Of a stretch of 64,000 nucleotides of DNA, positions 46,182-57,689 are shown piece after piece. This stretch comes from Scilla litardierei (lineage: Eukaryota > Streptophyta > Magnoliopsida > Asparagales > Asparagaceae), in the NCBI GenBank assembly GCA_030789695.1, contig CM061141.1, positions 323,315,938 through 323,379,937 on the forward strand, read 5' to 3'. The translations under genes and the position numbers were made by a program. Position 1 is the first letter of the stretch. The number at the start of each line of letters is the position of its first letter. The notes beneath the pieces were generated by a model. That model saw only the letters and a list, made by a program, of their open reading frames with translations. It ran no database searches and was not told the DNA's origin.

Positions 46182-47105
46182 GAGCTTGTTCTTTTGAGTG
46201 GAAGTAGGGGAGGGAAAGTTGGGAAGAAAAGGAATTTTGGAGAGAGAGAAATGGGGTTTTGTGTTCTTTTTGGGGGGGGAGAAGTTGAGAGGAATTGGTA
46301 GGGGAAAAGTTATGTGGGTCCCAGTAAACTTTTTTGTGTTCTTTTGATGTTGGGAAAGTTGGGAATGAGAATTGAAATTGTGGTATGTGGTAGGGAGAGG
46401 TGAGAATAGGCTAATTTAACCCCCCCAATGGATATCAAATGAAACTTGAACATATCAAACAACACAAAACAAAGAGCATATAGGGTATGGCAGCCAGGAC
46501 CAAGGGGAGAAAAAACATCAGATTATCAACTGAAACATGCACATATCAACATGGCATGAACAATGAGCATATAGGGTCTGGCAGCCAGGAGCAAGGGGAG
46601 AAAAAAATTCGGTTTCATATGGATATCAAAGTAAACTTGCACATATCAACTTTCACAGAGTAATGAGCATATATGGTATGGAAGACAGGACCAAGGGGAG
46701 AAAAAAAAATCAGATTCACATGGATATCAACTTAAACTTGCACATATCAAACAACACAAAGCAATGAGCATATAGGGTATGGCAGCCAGGACCAATGGGA
46801 GAAAAAACATCAGATTCACATGGGTTTGAGGTAGGAGGTAGGAGCAAGCGAGGCGAAAACGGAGCGAGGGGAGGTGAGAGTAGGCGCCGGGACCCACGCG
46901 AGGACGAGCTCCGTCATAAATCCCTTCGTTTCGAAGGGATTCGAGAATCGCGAAAATGAGCTGCCAACGGGGCTTGGGAATTGCTTTCTCACGCGAAAAC
47001 AATCGAACGGCCAAGGGTTTTTTACCCCAACTTTCTCGCGCTACAGTGCGCAGAACAGTGTAAATATCGGGATTCCCTCTCAATTACCCCTAAAAGAACA
47101 AGCCC
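46182..47105. mobile_element. PIF/Harbinger-type MITE, 924 bp
   Basis: Inverted ends GAGCTTGTTCTTTT and AAAAGAACAAGCCC are flanked by TTA on both sides (46179-46181 and 47106-47108), the target duplication of PIF/Harbinger elements. There is no transposase. The interior holds four diverged tandem copies (about 91-101 bp) at about 46430-46830. Confidence 0.8.
46430..46830. repeat. Tandem repeats inside the Harbinger MITE
   Basis: GAGCATATAGGGTATGGCAG recurs at 46474, 46565, 46665 and 46766, each followed by CCAGGA and AAGGGGAGAAAAA-like sequence and CACATATCAA. The spacing is 91, 100 and 101 bp. Confidence 0.9.
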
Positions 47106-47108
47106 TTA

Positions 47109-47802
47109 GATGAATTAGGAGGAAGATGATGTGTTTTCTAGAATTCTAGTTGACATAGAGGCATTTGGCATCGGTGTATCTTTTGGGGGGGAAAAGAGAA
47201 AAAGAAATGGCATGGAATGGGGATTTTGGCTTGGTAGTTGAAAAAGTGAAGTAACCTCAGCTATTAATGAGCCTTCCGCATTTGCTATTGCTAGAGTATA
47301 GAGATGTTAATATTTCTTTCTCCTTTCAATACAATGTGATGGTGGGGACCAGAGGTTGAAATGCTTAATTCAATAGGCATGATGATACGCCTCCGGTTTC
47401 TACTTCAATCCATTTTACTAGTTTCTTAACTCTTATAATAGTCTACGGTTGATGCTCTAACATGACAATGGTCCCCATGATGAGCAATATTATGTTTAGT
47501 TTGTTCTACAAAATTTAAAATAATAGTAACATTTATCTTGAGTGGTTCAGTTTTTTCAATGGAATGATTAGGTAGCCACTCTTTTCATTAATAACACTTC
47601 AATGAAACTCAAGTACACGGAAATATACCGAATACATATAACAAAGATGTGCAAGAATAAAGAAAACGTCTCATATGTTATCAGAGCCCCATCCACATCA
47701 TTGGCCTAGATCCATGTCTCATAGGTTATCGAAGCCCATCCACATCATTGGCCTAGAGCCATGTCTCATAAATTGATGAAGTAAGGACACACCCCCCCAA
47801 AA

Positions 47803-47839
<37 letters not shown>

Positions 47840-48200
47840 GGTGCAGTTCGGGTCAGGTTTCGACCAATTTAACCACTCAAACCCCGAACTACGCAAGTCA
47901 TCGGCCTTTTTTTCCTTTGTATCACTGACATCTCTCTCGAGTGCACAGTCCGAAGACCTGAGAAAGACACTGGTAAGTTTCAGCGAGGTATGGTCACCCC
48001 ATGTGAAGTTACCCACCAGAGGAGAAGTGGCATGGTTTCATTTACTATTACATTGCTCTCAAGCTTCTTTTATTTGCAAGTCTGGGTAAAAGCTGGCAGA
48101 AGACAACAGCAACAAAAACAGCAATTAATCACCTGCAGGCTCTGACAACACACACAAAAATAGCAATTAATCACATCTCCTCGTATCTCAAAAAACCCAC
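47109..48200. other. AT-rich intergenic DNA
   Basis: No gene was recognised. It includes an imperfect direct duplication of about 57 bp around CCACATCATTGGCCTAGA (47690-47770) and an AAT microsatellite. Confidence 0.5.
47803..47838. repeat. (AAT)12 microsatellite
   Basis: About 36 bases of uninterrupted AAT/TAA repeat. Confidence 0.95.
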
Positions 48201-48499
48201 CACCTCCTCCTCAAGCCAAGTCCAGGCCCTTCTTTTTTGTTCATTAATTGTTATTTTTAAATTAGATTAAGAAAAAGGGGTTTGGTTGTGAATTTATTCA
48301 TGCAAACCAAAAACACACACAAACACAAGAGAAGATTCTGCCTGCCTATCTCTCCCGTTTTCTTGACTGAAAAACTGACTGATCCTATGCAAACCCCCTC
48401 GCTTTATTCCATCAACTCCTTTTTAATGTGTCTTAATGTTGCCCAAATAATTAAACAAACCGTTGCAAACACGGGTCGGGTTGGGTCATTCGGGCGTTG

Positions 48500-49442
48500 G
48501 ACGATTTGATCGTCCAACGCCCCCTCAACCGTCCGATTCCCCTCCCTTGCATTAATTGCCCTCAATTTTACTTGTTTACCCCGTTAATTATCTTTGTTAA
48601 CGTCGTTAAACCCCAACCAGGCGTTCTCTCATCCCACCTCCGCCCTAACCCATCTGCAAATTCTCAAAATCCCTCTCTTCCCCAGTAACTCCCCTCTTTC
48701 TCCGGCTCTCCTCCCACCTCCGATTTTCCCCGCGCCTCCGCCCCAGCGCCTCCCATCTTTTCTGCCCCCCGCCGCGACCGCCGCCCCGCCCCCTTCCCTA
48801 ATTCCCTTCGCCCACCTCCTCCCACCACCTCCTCCGCCCTACCCCTCCCATCTTTTCCCTGCGCCCACACCCCCACCCCTTCCCCTCTTTTCCCACCGCT
48901 TCCAGGCGCTCCTACATTCTACGGGAAGGCAAAATTCATAAAGATTCCATTAAAAAGATTCTCCTTGAGATGTTGTCTCTTCTAAATTCAATTACAGATT
49001 CTGACCATATTTCTGGGTTGATCCAATTATCTCCTCTCTTGCTTGGATTATTCAGCCATGTTCTTGTCCCTTTCTTGACTGAATTATTGGAGTCCGATTA
49101 TCTTTGCTTAAGACACTGGAAATTGTCAAAATGAATTCCTGTTTTGATACACAGTTTCCCTTGATTGTCAAGAAAATAGACTGGTGTTTGAAAAAGTGAA
49201 GAAAGCTTGGAATGAAAGAGGTACATGATAGTGTTATGAATCAAGCTGCGGCTAAGAGGGAAGGGGGTCCGATACAGGGGAAGACGCTTGTAATTTACGT
49301 GTGTATTGATAAATTAGATATGAAGAAGTATGTTTGCAAGATAATTTCAAAAGGGGTGGTCATAGCTGGAGACGATTGTGAGGAAGCAATGTTGATTTTT
49401 CTTGTGATAGAACTGTGTGCAGATGGCAGACATGTTGATTCT
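48500..49442 (+). pseudogene. Probable host transcription unit, broken by Tat-H
   Basis: A C/T-rich stretch (48580-48930) that reads Pro/Ser/Leu-rich in one frame resembles the 5' UTR or first exon of a plant gene. An open frame from ATG 49212 (MKEVHDSVMNQAAAKREG and KTLVIYVCIDKLDMKKYVCK) runs into the Tat-H target site in frame. When the element and one target copy are ignored, the frame continues at 61339 for 34 more codons to a TAA at 61441-61443. No family was recognised, and the upstream frame has stops, so it may be an old gene fragment. Confidence 0.4.
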
Positions 49443-50540
49443 TGTTACGACCTAAAGATCGTAGTAGCCCGACACCCGCCCGGATCCGCTAACAAATCCC
49501 ACTAACTTGCCCTGTCACAAAGGGGCCGCCGCCCCGAAAATCCGGGGCATCATGGAGACAGGCGCGCCTGGCAGCGTTCCCCGAACCGGGCGAGGCGAAC
49601 AGCCGCGGCTGGCCGAGGCGAACAACCGAAGCCGCCCGACCCGCCGGGGTAGCGCGCTCGGTGATGCTGGGGCAGCTAGGCCAGGCCTGCTGACCGGCGT
49701 GGACGTATCCCTCCGCACCAGCGGGCCGTGCCCCAAGGCCAGTCGGGACGGCCCGCCCGACTCCCGCGAACCACGACGCCTAGGGTGACACCGCCCGGCC
49801 TTTAGCTCGTCGCTAGCGACAAACGGCCAAGGATAAGGACACGACCGACACATACGTCACCCGACCGTCTGACAAAGCACCCCCTGGCGGCTGAACAGCC
49901 TGACAGCTGATGCTTTCGGCCCTGACACCCCGACAAAAGCGCCCTTTGGCCGTTGCGCTGCCTGACAAAAGCGGATCAGGACCTCCAGTCCCCGAGGCCC
50001 CTGTCCAAAGTTTCTGCCGTCACACGCGCCAGCTCAGCACGCCTAGTCATCACCCGTCAGGTATAAATACCCCCATTCCTCTTACGGAAAGGAGGTTAGA
50101 AAAACTCTCTCATCTTCTATCATTCACACACGAGAGTAAAGGTCCTCCATATCTTTGTTCTCCCACCTATAGCTCGCCACGCACGGTCGACACACCGTTA
50201 GTCCGGCCGACATGTCTAGCCCCCGTTTTAAGTCCTATTACTGACTTAGGCATCGGAGGGGCTAAGGGTTGAACCCCAACCCGGCCCTTTTGACGAGTTG
50301 TTCATGCTGCAGGAAAGCTCGCCCCTTGACCATCGTCAACTTCGGCCTCGCACCATCCAATCTCCCTCCACCGCATCTGGTGAGATTCGTCCCCGCGGTC
50401 ACCACCGGCGATGGATACAACCTCTTCATCCCACCACTCACCTGTAAAACAGTCTACCTAAACCCTCTTTTCCATATAACCACCGTGCCCTTGGTTCCCC
50501 ATAATACAAATTCATTGTACGCGAGTTCCACCTCGTAACA
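49443..50540 (+). mobile_element. Tat-H 5' LTR
   Basis: It runs from TGTTACGACC to CTCGTAACA. A TATA box (GGTATAAATACCCCC, core 50062-50069) is 619 bp in, and the Tat motif ACTGACTTAGGCATCGGAGG is near 50233. Short open frames inside it occur identically in the 3' LTR and are not genes. Confidence 0.95.
50062..50069 (+). promoter_or_regulatory. TATA box of the Tat-H LTR
   Basis: TATAAATA sits in the LTR with a CT-rich leader downstream. The same offset (619 bp) is kept in the 3' LTR at 60855-60862. Confidence 0.75.
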
Positions 50541-50541
50541 A

Positions 50542-50560
50542 TTGGCGCCGTCTATGGGAA
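50542..50560 (+). other. Tat-H primer-binding site
   Basis: TTGGCGCCGTCTATGGGAA starts one base after the LTR. The TGGCGCCGTCTGTGGGAA form is standard in plant gypsy elements; TGGCGCC pairs with a tRNA 3' end. I do not assign the tRNA. Confidence 0.85.
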
Positions 50561-50575
50561 CGAAGGGTCACACCC

Positions 50576-52561
50576 ATGTTAGACTCCATGCCGATCTCGC
50601 GGAACCCTGACCACGGTAAAGATCCCGTGGGTCAGGAACCGCTCTCTCTACAAATCACCCCGGCGTCCGACCCCCTTTTGGGGATGGGCACCGAGACTGA
50701 ACATACTTCAGCCCCCGTCGTCCTGAAGAGCTTCGAGGCTGTCCCCCTGGCCAGGAAAGGCTATCAGACGGCTGGAACGGAGCCTCCGCCCGGCCCCTCA
50801 GAGCCCCTGAACGTGAGGCGGAACCTCCACCCTCAATTCGAGGAGGAGGGAGAGAATAGAGGGCTCGCTGAGGAGATTACGGCCCAGCAAAGGCTCCTGG
50901 AAGAGGAGATGGAAGTTGCGCAGCGGTGGAGGCGCCTGGGGGAGGCGGCCGCCGCGCAAAGGCGTTTGGACGAGGCGGCCGAGACCGCCCGGAGGGCCTA
51001 CCAGGAAGAAGAGACCGCCCGCCGCCAACTCCGCTTCATCGTCGCGGAGCGCGAAAGGCTGAGGAAGGAAAACAGAAGCAACCAAGAAGTCATTGAAGAG
51101 ACGACGATGGGACGGCGGCCCGGGAACGGGCGGGACCCGTTGCTGAACAGATCCCCACCTGGAGGAGGCGACCCGCGTCACCAGCACCACCCCTCCGATA
51201 CCCTGCACGAGGAAGCCGTTTGTCGACAGCTACGCTTCCTCGCCGCCGAGCGCGAGAGGCTCCTCCGAGAGAATCAGGAACGGATGGAGGCCCGAGGAGA
51301 GCTGGCCGGGAGGCGCTGGCGCTGGGAGAGCCGTAGCCCACAACCCGTCGAGTCCTCGGCCCGAGGAAGGAGCCCCGCCAGACGACCATCGGACTACTCC
51401 CCGGGGGCGGAGGACCGTCGACGGCCGCGACGCGACCGAAGCCTGACCCCCGAATGGCGGATAGGGGATGCCCCGGATCGCCCTACCTATCCGAAGGAGG
51501 CCACGCCGCTCTCACGGTGGATAACGTCCGCCCCAAGGCCCAAAAAGTTCAAACCTCCTCACTTGGCGGTGTACAATGGGAGGGGCGACCCCCTCACACA
51601 CGTACAACAATACCGGGGGGCGATGGAGGCACAGGATGTGGACGAGGCGTTCCTGTGCCAGCATTTCTCCCAGAGCCTGAGAGAAACCGCGCTGGACTGG
51701 TACTTTGGCCTGCCCGCGAGGACCATCGGGAGCTTTGGCGAGTTATCCCACAAGTTCTGCCAAGAGTTCCGGGCCGGGCGGACGAAAAAGAAGCCCTTAG
51801 ACTATCTCAGCACGATAGTCCAAAAGGAGGGGGAGAGGACAGGAAGATACCTCCGCCGCTTCCAGGAGGAAAGACGGTCGGTGGTGACATGCGGCGATGA
51901 GGTGCTTATGCTGGCCTTCAAAACGGGGTTGCAGACCCGGAGCCTCCACAAATCCCTGCTCCGGGATCCGCCGGCCGACTATGAAGCGTTGGTGGCAATG
52001 GCGGAAAGGCACGCCTTGGCCGAAGAGACCCTCGGTGCAAAGGTCATACTCCCCCCTGTGAAACCATCCCAAGACGGACCCCGGCCGCACCTTCGGCCGG
52101 TGCGGGAAGAGAGGGGCCGAGCCCGCAATTAGACGACCCTACCGTGGCGGGAGCCGCCCGAGCCTCGCCCACAAGATCGCCCTGGCCCGGCGCGCGAGTT
52201 TGCCCCGGCGCAGAGGCCCCCCAGAGTCGTCTCAAGACAAGAGGACCCCCCACCGGCGCGTTACACGCGACTCAACGCCCCCATGAAGGAGGTGCTGGCC
52301 GCGGCGACAAGGGCCGGGTTACTGCCGGAGCCTCCCCGGGAGATGAGGACGGACCCGGCGAGGTGAGACTCTCGGAGATACTGCCGCTATCACCGGGACC
52401 ATGGTCACGACACCGACCACTGTTACTCCCTTAAAAGAGAGATCGAGCGACTGATCCAGGCGGGTCACCTGGTGAACTTTGTCGCGGGAAGGCGGGTGAC
52501 GGCAGGAGAGACAGACCCCCCGGAGGAGGGGGGGACGGGGACCGCTGGCGAACCACGATAA
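50576..52561 (+). pseudogene. Tat-H gag with two in-frame stops
   Basis: This is the structural polyprotein that packages element RNA. From ATG 50576 the N-terminal third is Glu/Arg-rich coiled coil with repeated ARRAYQEEETARRQLRF-like segments. The retrotransposon gag domain follows (about residues 323-485): VYNGRGDPLTHVQQYRGAME, FLCQHFSQSLRETALDWYFGL and SFGELSHKFCQEF. TAG at 52130-52132 stops the frame, which then continues unchanged through TGA (52364-52366) to the zinc-knuckle-like CRYHRDHGHDTDHCYSLKRE and LIQAGHLVNFV, ending at TAA 52559-52561. Both stops are one C-to-T change away from Gln or Arg. Confidence 0.9.
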
Positions 52562-52579
52562 GGAGGAGCCCTGCCCCCC

Positions 52580-53330
52580 GAGGGCGGTCATGCGAATTGA
52601 GATGATAACGGGAGGCCCAACCTCGGCGTGACGAGCGCCCACAACCCTGGAGGCCGAAGCCCGACAGGTGATGATGGCGGGCGCCGGCCACCGGTCGAAG
52701 CGACAAAAGATACGCCGGCCCCCTATCACCTTTACCGAGGAGGACTGGCCGGAGGCACGGAGCCAGAGCCATGATGCCCTCGTCATCAAGGATCGAATTG
52801 GGGCGATTGACGTCGGCCGACTCCTGATTGACACTGGTAGCTCCTGTGACATCCTGTTCCTGGAAACGGTCGAGAGGATGGGGTGGGGGCGTGCGGACTT
52901 AGACCCTGTGCGGGCCCTGTCGCTGGCTTCACCGGCCATGCGATTCCCACCGAGGGAATGATCACCCTGCCAATGACCCTGGGGGAGGAGCCGATGGTCG
53001 TCACCAAAGAAGCGCAGTTCGTCATCGTCGACGTCGCCTCGGCGTACAACGGAATCATAGGGCGTCCATATATGACGGCCATCGAGGCGCTCCCCAGCCT
53101 GCGACATCAGACGATGAAGTTCCGAACCCCGCGGGGGGTGGGACAGGTACGGGGAGGACGGGAGACGCGCGGAGACCACAAACATGCGTCGTCCCTGTGT
53201 AGGAGCCCGAGGCGGGTCCCGACGGCACTCGTCCCAGACGAGAGGGAGGATTTCTGCGACCAGCGGCCGACCCCAGCCGAAGAAGTAGAAGAGGTCCCTG
53301 TGGCCTCGGGCGAGGGAAGAACCGTCTCCA
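52580..53330 (+). pseudogene. Tat-H aspartic protease, frameshifted
   Basis: The protease frame reads RIEMITGGPTSA, a TGA stop (52629-52631), then PPITFTEEDWPEA, HDALVIKDRIGAIDVGRLLI and DTGSSCDILFLETVERMG, with the catalytic DTGSS at about 52829. A frameshift near 52890 moves reading to GPVAGFTGHAIPTEGMITLP, FVIVDVASAYNGIIGRP and MKFRTPRGVGQVRG. Unlike Tat-D the active-site triad is present. Confidence 0.9.
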
Positions 53331-54290
53331 TCGGGACAAAACTCCCGTCCGCGTTGAGGACGGCCCTCATCGCCTTGCTCCGGGAAAACGCGGACATATT
53401 CGCGTGGTCGCCCGCCGACATGCCTAGGGTGGACCCGACGGTGATCTCCCACCGGTTGAATGCGGACCCAGAAGCCCGACCTGTTCGACAGAAGAAGAGA
53501 AGTGCAGGGGGCGAAAAGAAGAGGGCAGCTGAGGAAGAAGTAGAGCGACTCCTCGAAGCCAAATTTGTTCGGCCGGTGGACTACCCCGACTGGCTCGCCA
53601 ACGTCGTTCTGGTGAAGAAGCCCAGTGGGAAGTGGCGCATGTGCGTCGATTTCACCGACCTCAACAAGGTATGCCCGAAGGACAGCTTCCCTCTACCCAG
53701 GATCGACCACCTGGTGGATCAGGCGTCCGGCTATGAGTTATTAAGCTTCATGGACGCCTTCTAGGGATACAACCAGATACTGATGGCGGAGGAGGATCAG
53801 GAGAAGACGTCTTTTGTCACTGATAAAGGCACCTTCTGCTACACCAAGATGCCCTTCGGACTGAAGAACACCGGGGCGACCTATCAACGGATGGTAGACC
53901 GAATATTCGGCCCTCAGGTGGGGCGAAACTTGGAGGTCTACATCAACGACATGCTGGTGAAGAGCGGGAGGGCCCTCGACCACCTCGCCGACTTGCAGGA
54001 GACCTTCCAGAGGGTCCGCCTATACAACCTGAGGCTGAACCCCGCGAAATGTATCTTTGGCGTGCAGTCGGGAAAGTTCCTGGGCTTCATGATAACGAAG
54101 CGGAGAATCAAGGTGAACCCCGACAAGGTGACGGCCCTCATCGGTATGACGGAACCCCGGACGATCCGGGACTTGCAGCGACTAAATGGCCGGATCGCTG
54201 CTCTGGGGCGATTCCTGTCAAAATCTGCGGAGAAATCGCTCCCCTTCTTCATGGTCTTGCGGACAGCCTTTGGCGAAGCTAAAAACAATA
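53331..54290 (+). pseudogene. Tat-H reverse transcriptase
   Basis: RT blocks are ALLRENADIFAWSPADMP, RLLEAKFVRPVDYPDWLANV, GKWRMCVDFTDLNKVCPKDS, PLPRIDHLVDQASGYELLSF and MDAF, then a TAG (53762-53764) in the AFSGYNQI block, then DKGTFCYTKMPFGLKNTGAT and VGRNLEVYINDMLVKSGRAL. The catalytic box (53939-53950) reads YIND where YVDD is expected: the first Asp is Asn. The thumb reads RDLQRLNGRIAALGRFLSKS. It is otherwise well preserved and close to Tat-D. Confidence 0.93.
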
Positions 54291-54960
54291 GGAAGGTGAT
54301 CCCGTGGGACGACGACTGCGCGCGGGCGTTCGCAGAGCTGAGAGCCTACCTACAAAGCCCACCACTTCTCGCGCGGCCGGGGGAAGGCGAACCCCTAGGG
54401 TTGTACTTGGCAACCAACGAGGAGGCTGTTAGCTCCGTCCTGGTCAAGGAGGAAGGAGGGGTACATCGCCCCGTTTACTACGCCAGCCGAATCCTCCGGG
54501 AGGCGGAGACTCGTTACAGCCCTATCGAGAAAGCCGCCTACTGCCTAATAACCACGGCCCGGAAGCTCCGACCCTACTTCCAGGCCCACCCCATAATCGT
54601 CCACACCGACATGCCCCTCGAAAAGAACCTGAAAAGGCTGGAGCGGTCGGGGAGGATGCTCAACTGGAGTGTCGAGCTCAGCGAGTTCGACATAGCGTAC
54701 AAAGCCTGGACGGCAATCAAGGGCCAGGCGCTGGCCGACTTCCTGGTGGAATGCACCACGGAAGTCCCGCCGGGAGACCAGGCAGAGCTCCCATCGGCGA
54801 CCATATCCCCGCTGAGGGTCGAGATGGGTAAACCCTCAGCGCCCTCCCTGATAGCAGCGGGCGAATTATGGACCATCCACGTCGACGGCTCCGCCACAGG
54901 CTCCGGGACAGGAGCGGGTATCGTCATTCAGACTCCCGACGGCATGCCAGAAGTTCGGCC
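54291..54960 (+). pseudogene. Tat-H RNase H and start of the archaeal-type RNase H
   Basis: The first RNase H reads LGLYLATNEEAVSSVLVKEE, RPVYYASRILREAETRYSPI, RKLRPYFQAHPIIVHTDMPL and SEFDIAYKAWTAIKGQALAD. The second begins ELWTIHVDGSATGSGTGAGI and VIQTPDG, the aRNH start, then is cut: within about 30 codons the sequence reaches the integrase in another frame. The catalytic Glu and later Asp of the second RNase H and most of the integrase zinc-binding domain are deleted. Confidence 0.88.
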
Positions 54961-54974
54961 GGCGGACGACTGCA

Positions 54975-55868
54975 CCCCCGGCCAACCTGATGCCCATCTT
55001 GAGCCCGATCCCCTTCGCCAAGTGGGGGCTCGACATCCTGGGGCCATTCCCAAAGGCCTCCGGAGGAAGGAAGTATCTAGTCGTCGCCGTGGACTATTTC
55101 ACAAAATGGGTGGAGGCAGAGCCGCTGGCGCGAATCACGTGGACAGACATGAAGGGCTTCATTTGGCAATCCATCATATATCGCTTCGGGATTCCCCGCT
55201 CCATTGTCACGGATAATGGAAAGCAATTCGATTGCGAAGGCTTCCGCGACTTCTGCTCGGGCTGGGGGATCAAACTCCAATTCGCGTCAGTCGCCCACCC
55301 GCAGTGCAACGGAATGGCGGAGGCCGCGAATAAGTGTATCTTGAATCCGATGAAGAAGAAGGTGGACGCCGCTCTGGGGGCGTGGGTCGACGAGCTGCCG
55401 GGGATCCTGTGGTCTTATCGTACCACCCACAAGGCTTCGACCGGGGAAAGCCCCTTCGTGCTAGCCTACGGGACGGAGGCGGTCGTTCCCGTGGAAATCG
55501 GCGAAGAGACACTCCGGCTAAAGCTCTTCGATGAAGAGACCAACGGAGGAGGACTCGGCCTCAGCCTGGAGTTGATAGACGAGGTGCGGGACCGGGCCCT
55601 GACTAGCCTCGTCAAGCACAGCCAAAGGATGGCGCGGTATTACGACTCCCGGGTGAAACCGCGGACCTTCAGGATCGGTGATTTGGTCCTCCGAGATGCC
55701 ACCTTCCTCCCTGAGACTGTGAAACGGGGAAAGCTGGCCGCTAAGTGGGAAGGACCCTACACGGTCATCGACATTGTCGGGCCGGCCACATACATCCTGG
55801 CCACCCCCGAAGGGAGCGAACTGGCCCACCCTTGGAACGCAAAACATCTGCTAAAATTCTACCAATAG
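54975..55868 (+). pseudogene. Tat-H integrase core and C-terminus
   Basis: The enzyme inserts element DNA into the genome. An open frame from 54990 reads FAKWGLDILGPFPKA (first Asp), YLVVAVDYFTKWVEAEPLA, SIVTDNGKQFDCEGF (second Asp), HPQCNGMAEAANKCIL (Glu, 35 residues after the second Asp), LWSYRTTHKASTGESPFVLA, then the C-terminal RIGDLVLRDATFLPE, KLAAKWEGPYTVID and HPWNAKHLLKFYQ, ending in TAG. The zinc-binding HHCC domain is missing, and the frame is shifted from RT, so it would not be translated from the polyprotein. Confidence 0.93.
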
Positions 55869-55965
55869 TTGTGAGTTTTTCTTTTCTTATACGCAGTATA
55901 CATGTCCGTCCGTTCTTCCCATTATGGTTATTCCTACACAAGTTTTGCAGTTCGATAAGACTCCG

Positions 55966-57385
55966 AACCTCTGGGGCAGGGCCAACCCTAGCCACCCAAA
56001 CCAGAGAAGGGCACGGGCCGGGCTACGCGCCCACTCCCCCCCTCCAGACCTCTGGGGCAGGGCCAACCCTAGCCACCCAAACCAGAGAAGGGCACGGGCC
56101 GGGCTACGCGCCCGCTCCCCCCTCAAGACCTCTGGGGCAGGGCCAACCCTAGCCACCCAAACCAGAGGTGGGCACGGGCCGGGCTACGCGCCCGCTCCCC
56201 CCCTCCAGACCTCTGGGGCAGGGCCAACCCTAGCCACCCAAACCAGAGAAGGGCACGGGCCGGGCTACGCGCCCGCTCCCCCCCTCCAGACCTCTGGGGC
56301 AGGGCCAACCCTAGCCACCCAAACCAGAGAAGGGCACGGGCCGGGCTACGTGCCCGCTCCCCCCTCCAGACCTCTGGGGCAGGGCCAACCCTAGCCACCT
56401 AAACCAGAGAAGGGCACGGGCCGGGCTACGCGCCCGCTCCCCCCCTCCAGACCTCTGGGGCAGGGCCAACCCTAGCCACCCAAACCAGAGAAGGGCACGG
56501 GCCGGGCTACGCACCCGCTCCCCCCCCTCAAGACCTCTGGGGCAGGGCCAACCCTAGCCACCCAAACCAGAGGTGGGCACGGGCCGGGCTACGTGCCCGC
56601 TCCCCCCTCCAGACCTCTGGGGCAGAGCCAACCCTAGCCACCCAAACCAGAGAAGGGCACGGGCCGGGCTACGCGCCCGCTCCCCCCCTCCAGACCTCTG
56701 GGGCAGGGCCAACCCTAGCCACCCAAACCAGAGAAGGGCACGGGCCGGGCTACGCGCCCGCTCCCCCCCTCCAGACCTCTGGGGCAGGGCCAACCCTAGC
56801 CACCCAAACCAGAGAAGGGCACGGGCCGGGCTACGCGCCCGCTCCCCCCCTCTAGACCTCTGGGGCAGGGCCAACCCTAGCCACCCAAACCAGAGAAGGG
56901 CACGGGCCGGGCTACGCGCCCGCTCCCCCCCTCAAGACCTCTGGGGCAGGGCCAACCCTAGCCACCCAAACCAGAGGTGGGCATGGGCCGGGCTACGCGC
57001 CCGCTCCCCCCCTCCAGACCTCTGTGGCAGGGCCAACCCTAGCCACCCAAACCAGAGAAGGGCACGGGACGGGCTACGCGCCCGCTCCCCCCCTCCAGAC
57101 CTCTGGGGCAGGGCCAACCCTAGCCACCCAAACCAGAGAAGGGCACGGGCCGGGCTACGCGCCCGCTCCCCCCCTCCAGACCTCTGGGGCAGGGCCAACC
57201 CTAGCCACCCAAACCAGAGAAGGGCACGGGCCGGGCTACGCGCCCGCTCCCCCCCTCCAGACCTCTGGGGCAGGGCCAACCCTAGCCACCCAAACCAGAG
57301 AAGGGCACGGGCCGGGCTACGCGCCCGCTCCCCCCCTCCAGACCTCTGGGGCAGGGCCAACCCTAGCCACCCAAACCAGAGAAGG
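55966..57385. repeat. 3' UTR tandem array, about 18 units of 81 bp
   Basis: Units run ACCTCTGGGGCAGGGCC, then ACCCTAGCCACCCAAACCAG, then GGGCACGGGCCGGGCTACGC and GCCCGCTCCCCCCCTC. Copies are nearly identical, with a few variants (AGGTGG for AGAAGG in some). CTCTGG and CCAGAG at the ends of a 38-bp part are inverted. Because 81 is a multiple of three, long open frames run through the array on both strands; they are by-products. Confidence 0.98.
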
Positions 57386-57681
57386 TCCCGTGGCCCTCGA
57401 AAAATCAAAAACAGGGGCCCACAAACCGGGACGAAACGACGCCAGGCGGCCCCGATGTGACTCGATGAAACGACGCCTATTCCCGAGTAGGCGGCCCCGA
57501 TGTGACTCGACGAAACGAAATGCCGCTCGAGAAACACGCCACCATTAATGATTCGCTCCAAAAGAGGACCCGTGAGAGCCACCTGGCAAAGACGGTTTCC
57601 AACGGGCATGAATTCAAGGAACCCATTAATGGTGCCAACTCAGCGCAATAACTGAAGGAGAAACCGTCAGCGAGATCACCT

Positions 57682-57689
57682 TATAAAAA
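57682..57689 (+). promoter_or_regulatory. TATA-like box, module 1
   Basis: CCTTATAAAAACGCCCC resembles the LTR TATA context (C-rich downstream). It is 179 bp before a CAACAGGATATTCC motif. Activity is unproven. Confidence 0.4.

Noticed and set aside
49507..49853. Two overlapping open frames near 49.5 kb, repeated near 60.3 kb, as genes
   Set aside because: They lie inside the LTRs of Tat-H and recur only because the LTR recurs.
50798..53562. Long minus-strand open frames opposite Tat-H gag and pol (for example 377 codons at 52319-53452)
   Set aside because: They are shadows of GC-rich gag-pol codons and contain no recognisable domain; the plus strand has clear gag, protease and RT motifs.
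56573..57609. Long open frames on both strands (up to 295 codons) rich in Pro, Arg and Leu
   Set aside because: They run through the 81-bp tandem array, whose length is a multiple of three; any frame without a stop in one unit stays open. No domain or codon signal supports a gene.
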